NCBI GenBank assembly: GCA_014238935.1
Contig: JABAAD010000035.1
Location: 1-6,905, forward strand
Length of the DNA: 6,905 nucleotides
Source: Alphaproteobacteria bacterium
GTDB taxonomy: Bacteria > Pseudomonadota > Alphaproteobacteria > JABSOH01 > JABAAW01
Direction: 5' to 3'
A model generated the notes under the pieces. The model was given only the letters and a program-made list of their open reading frames with translations. It was not told where the DNA came from and made no database searches. Below are positions 6,729 to 6,905 of this stretch, piece by piece (the first letter of the stretch is position 1; each line of letters starts with the position of its first letter). The translations under genes were made by a program, and so were the position numbers.

Positions 6729-6792
6729 AAAAAGCCAAAAGCCAAAAGCCAAAAGCAAAGAGCAAAGAACCAAGAGCAAAGAGCAAAAGCAA
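6729..6792. repeat. AAAAGCC tandem repeat and degenerate purine-rich tract
   Basis: Three exact AAAAGCC units (6730-6736, 6737-6743, 6744-6750) are followed by a partial unit AAAAGC. Degenerate copies of AAGAGCAAAG then run to 6792. On the minus strand the tract reads as pyrimidine-rich TTTTGGC and TTTGCTC units and would lie in the untranslated leader of the transporter mRNA. Similar words (AAGAATCAAGAGCC) recur at the right edge. The tract is non-coding and prone to slippage. Confidence 0.8.
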
Positions 6793-6826
6793 CTCTCTGC
6801 CGCTCATTGTAGCGGTTAGCAGAGAG
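6793..6826. promoter_or_regulatory. Inverted repeat overlapping the candidate transporter promoter
   Basis: CTCTCTGC (6793-6800) is complementary to GCAGAGAG (6819-6826). An inner pair, CGCT (6801-6804) with AGCG (6811-6814), encloses the loop CATTGT; GTTA is left bulged on one side. No T-run follows on either strand, so it is a poor terminator. It covers the candidate -10 box and start point of the transporter operon and could be an operator for an osmolyte- or salt-responsive regulator. An RNA hairpin of an upstream unit is another option. Confidence 0.45.
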
Positions 6827-6833
6827 AAGGCAA
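6806..6833 (-). promoter_or_regulatory. Candidate sigma70 promoter of the transporter operon
   Basis: On the minus strand TTGCCT (6833-6828, 4 of 6 matches to the -35 consensus) is followed after 16 bp by TACAAT (6811-6806, 5 of 6 matches to -10). Transcription would begin near 6799, leaving a leader of about 170 nt before the binding-protein start at 6631. It is the best-spaced promoter seen in the 274-bp region upstream of the operon, and its -10 box sits inside an inverted repeat. Confidence 0.45.
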
Positions 6834-6881
6834 GAAAAAAATGGGGAATGACATACTTGCCCCCCCAGCTTTCAAAAGTAG

Positions 6882-6905
6882 CAAGAATCAAGAGCCCAAG
6901 AATCA
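6882..6905. repeat. CAAGAATCA direct repeat at the window edge
   Basis: CAAGAATCA occurs at 6882-6890 and again at 6897-6905, a 15-bp period, separated by AGAGCC. The array may continue beyond the window. Its wording resembles the AAGAGC-rich tract at 6757-6792. No gene is evident in 6834-6905, which also holds a run of seven C (6860-6866). Confidence 0.5.

Noticed and set aside
6632..6745. N-terminal extension of the binding protein from the upstream ATG at 6745
   Set aside because: It would bury the lipoprotein signal peptide 38 residues inside the protein and starts in repeat DNA. The ATG at 6631 has AAAGGAG at good spacing.
6841..6905. Possible start of a divergent plus-strand gene at ATG 6841, open to the edge
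   Set aside because: GAGAAGG lies upstream, but at a long spacing. The 21 visible codons end in low-complexity repeat DNA and show no recognisable motif. More sequence to the right would decide.

Overview
The window looks like chromosomal DNA from a fairly GC-rich Gram-negative bacterium. It resembles a proteobacterium or a member of the former Deltaproteobacteria/Myxococcota, probably from a saline habitat; the lineage is inference. The signs are strong Shine-Dalgarno sites, a tRNA gene with no encoded CCA tail, a betaine-type osmolyte ABC transporter and a full-length 5-oxoprolinase. I see no mobile elements, CRISPR arrays or phage genes. No undescribed defence or biosynthetic system is visible; the unusual signals are in regulation and gene arrangement.

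Every protein gene reads on the minus strand, so transcription runs from high to low coordinates. A non-coding region (6632-6905) holds a candidate promoter inside an inverted repeat, then a pyrimidine-rich leader (as read in the transcript) with heptamer tandem repeats, then a small structure next to the first ribosome binding site. After it come a substrate-binding lipoprotein (6631-5654, ProX/OpuAC family), a 115-bp gap filled by a long stem-loop, the ATPase (5538-4507, ProV-like with one C-terminal CBS segment), and a double-length permease (4510-2522, two ProW-like domains in one chain) whose start overlaps the ATPase stop by 4 bp. Together they form a complete importer for glycine betaine, TMAO or a related methylated amine.

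Downstream of the permease a tRNA-Arg(CCU) gene lies on the plus strand (2419-2492). It fills most of the 126-bp gap before the last minus-strand gene. That gene starts at 2395 and runs off the left edge: it is an oplA-type 5-oxoprolinase, of which 798 codons are visible. They cover the whole HyuA-like half and the beginning of the HyuB-like half. The reading frame is intact through all 2395 bases.

The transporter would bring in a compatible solute, and the oxoprolinase converts 5-oxoproline to glutamate, itself a common counter-solute. Whether the two share a transcript is uncertain: no terminator is visible between permease and oxoprolinase, but a co-transcript would carry antisense tRNA sequence.
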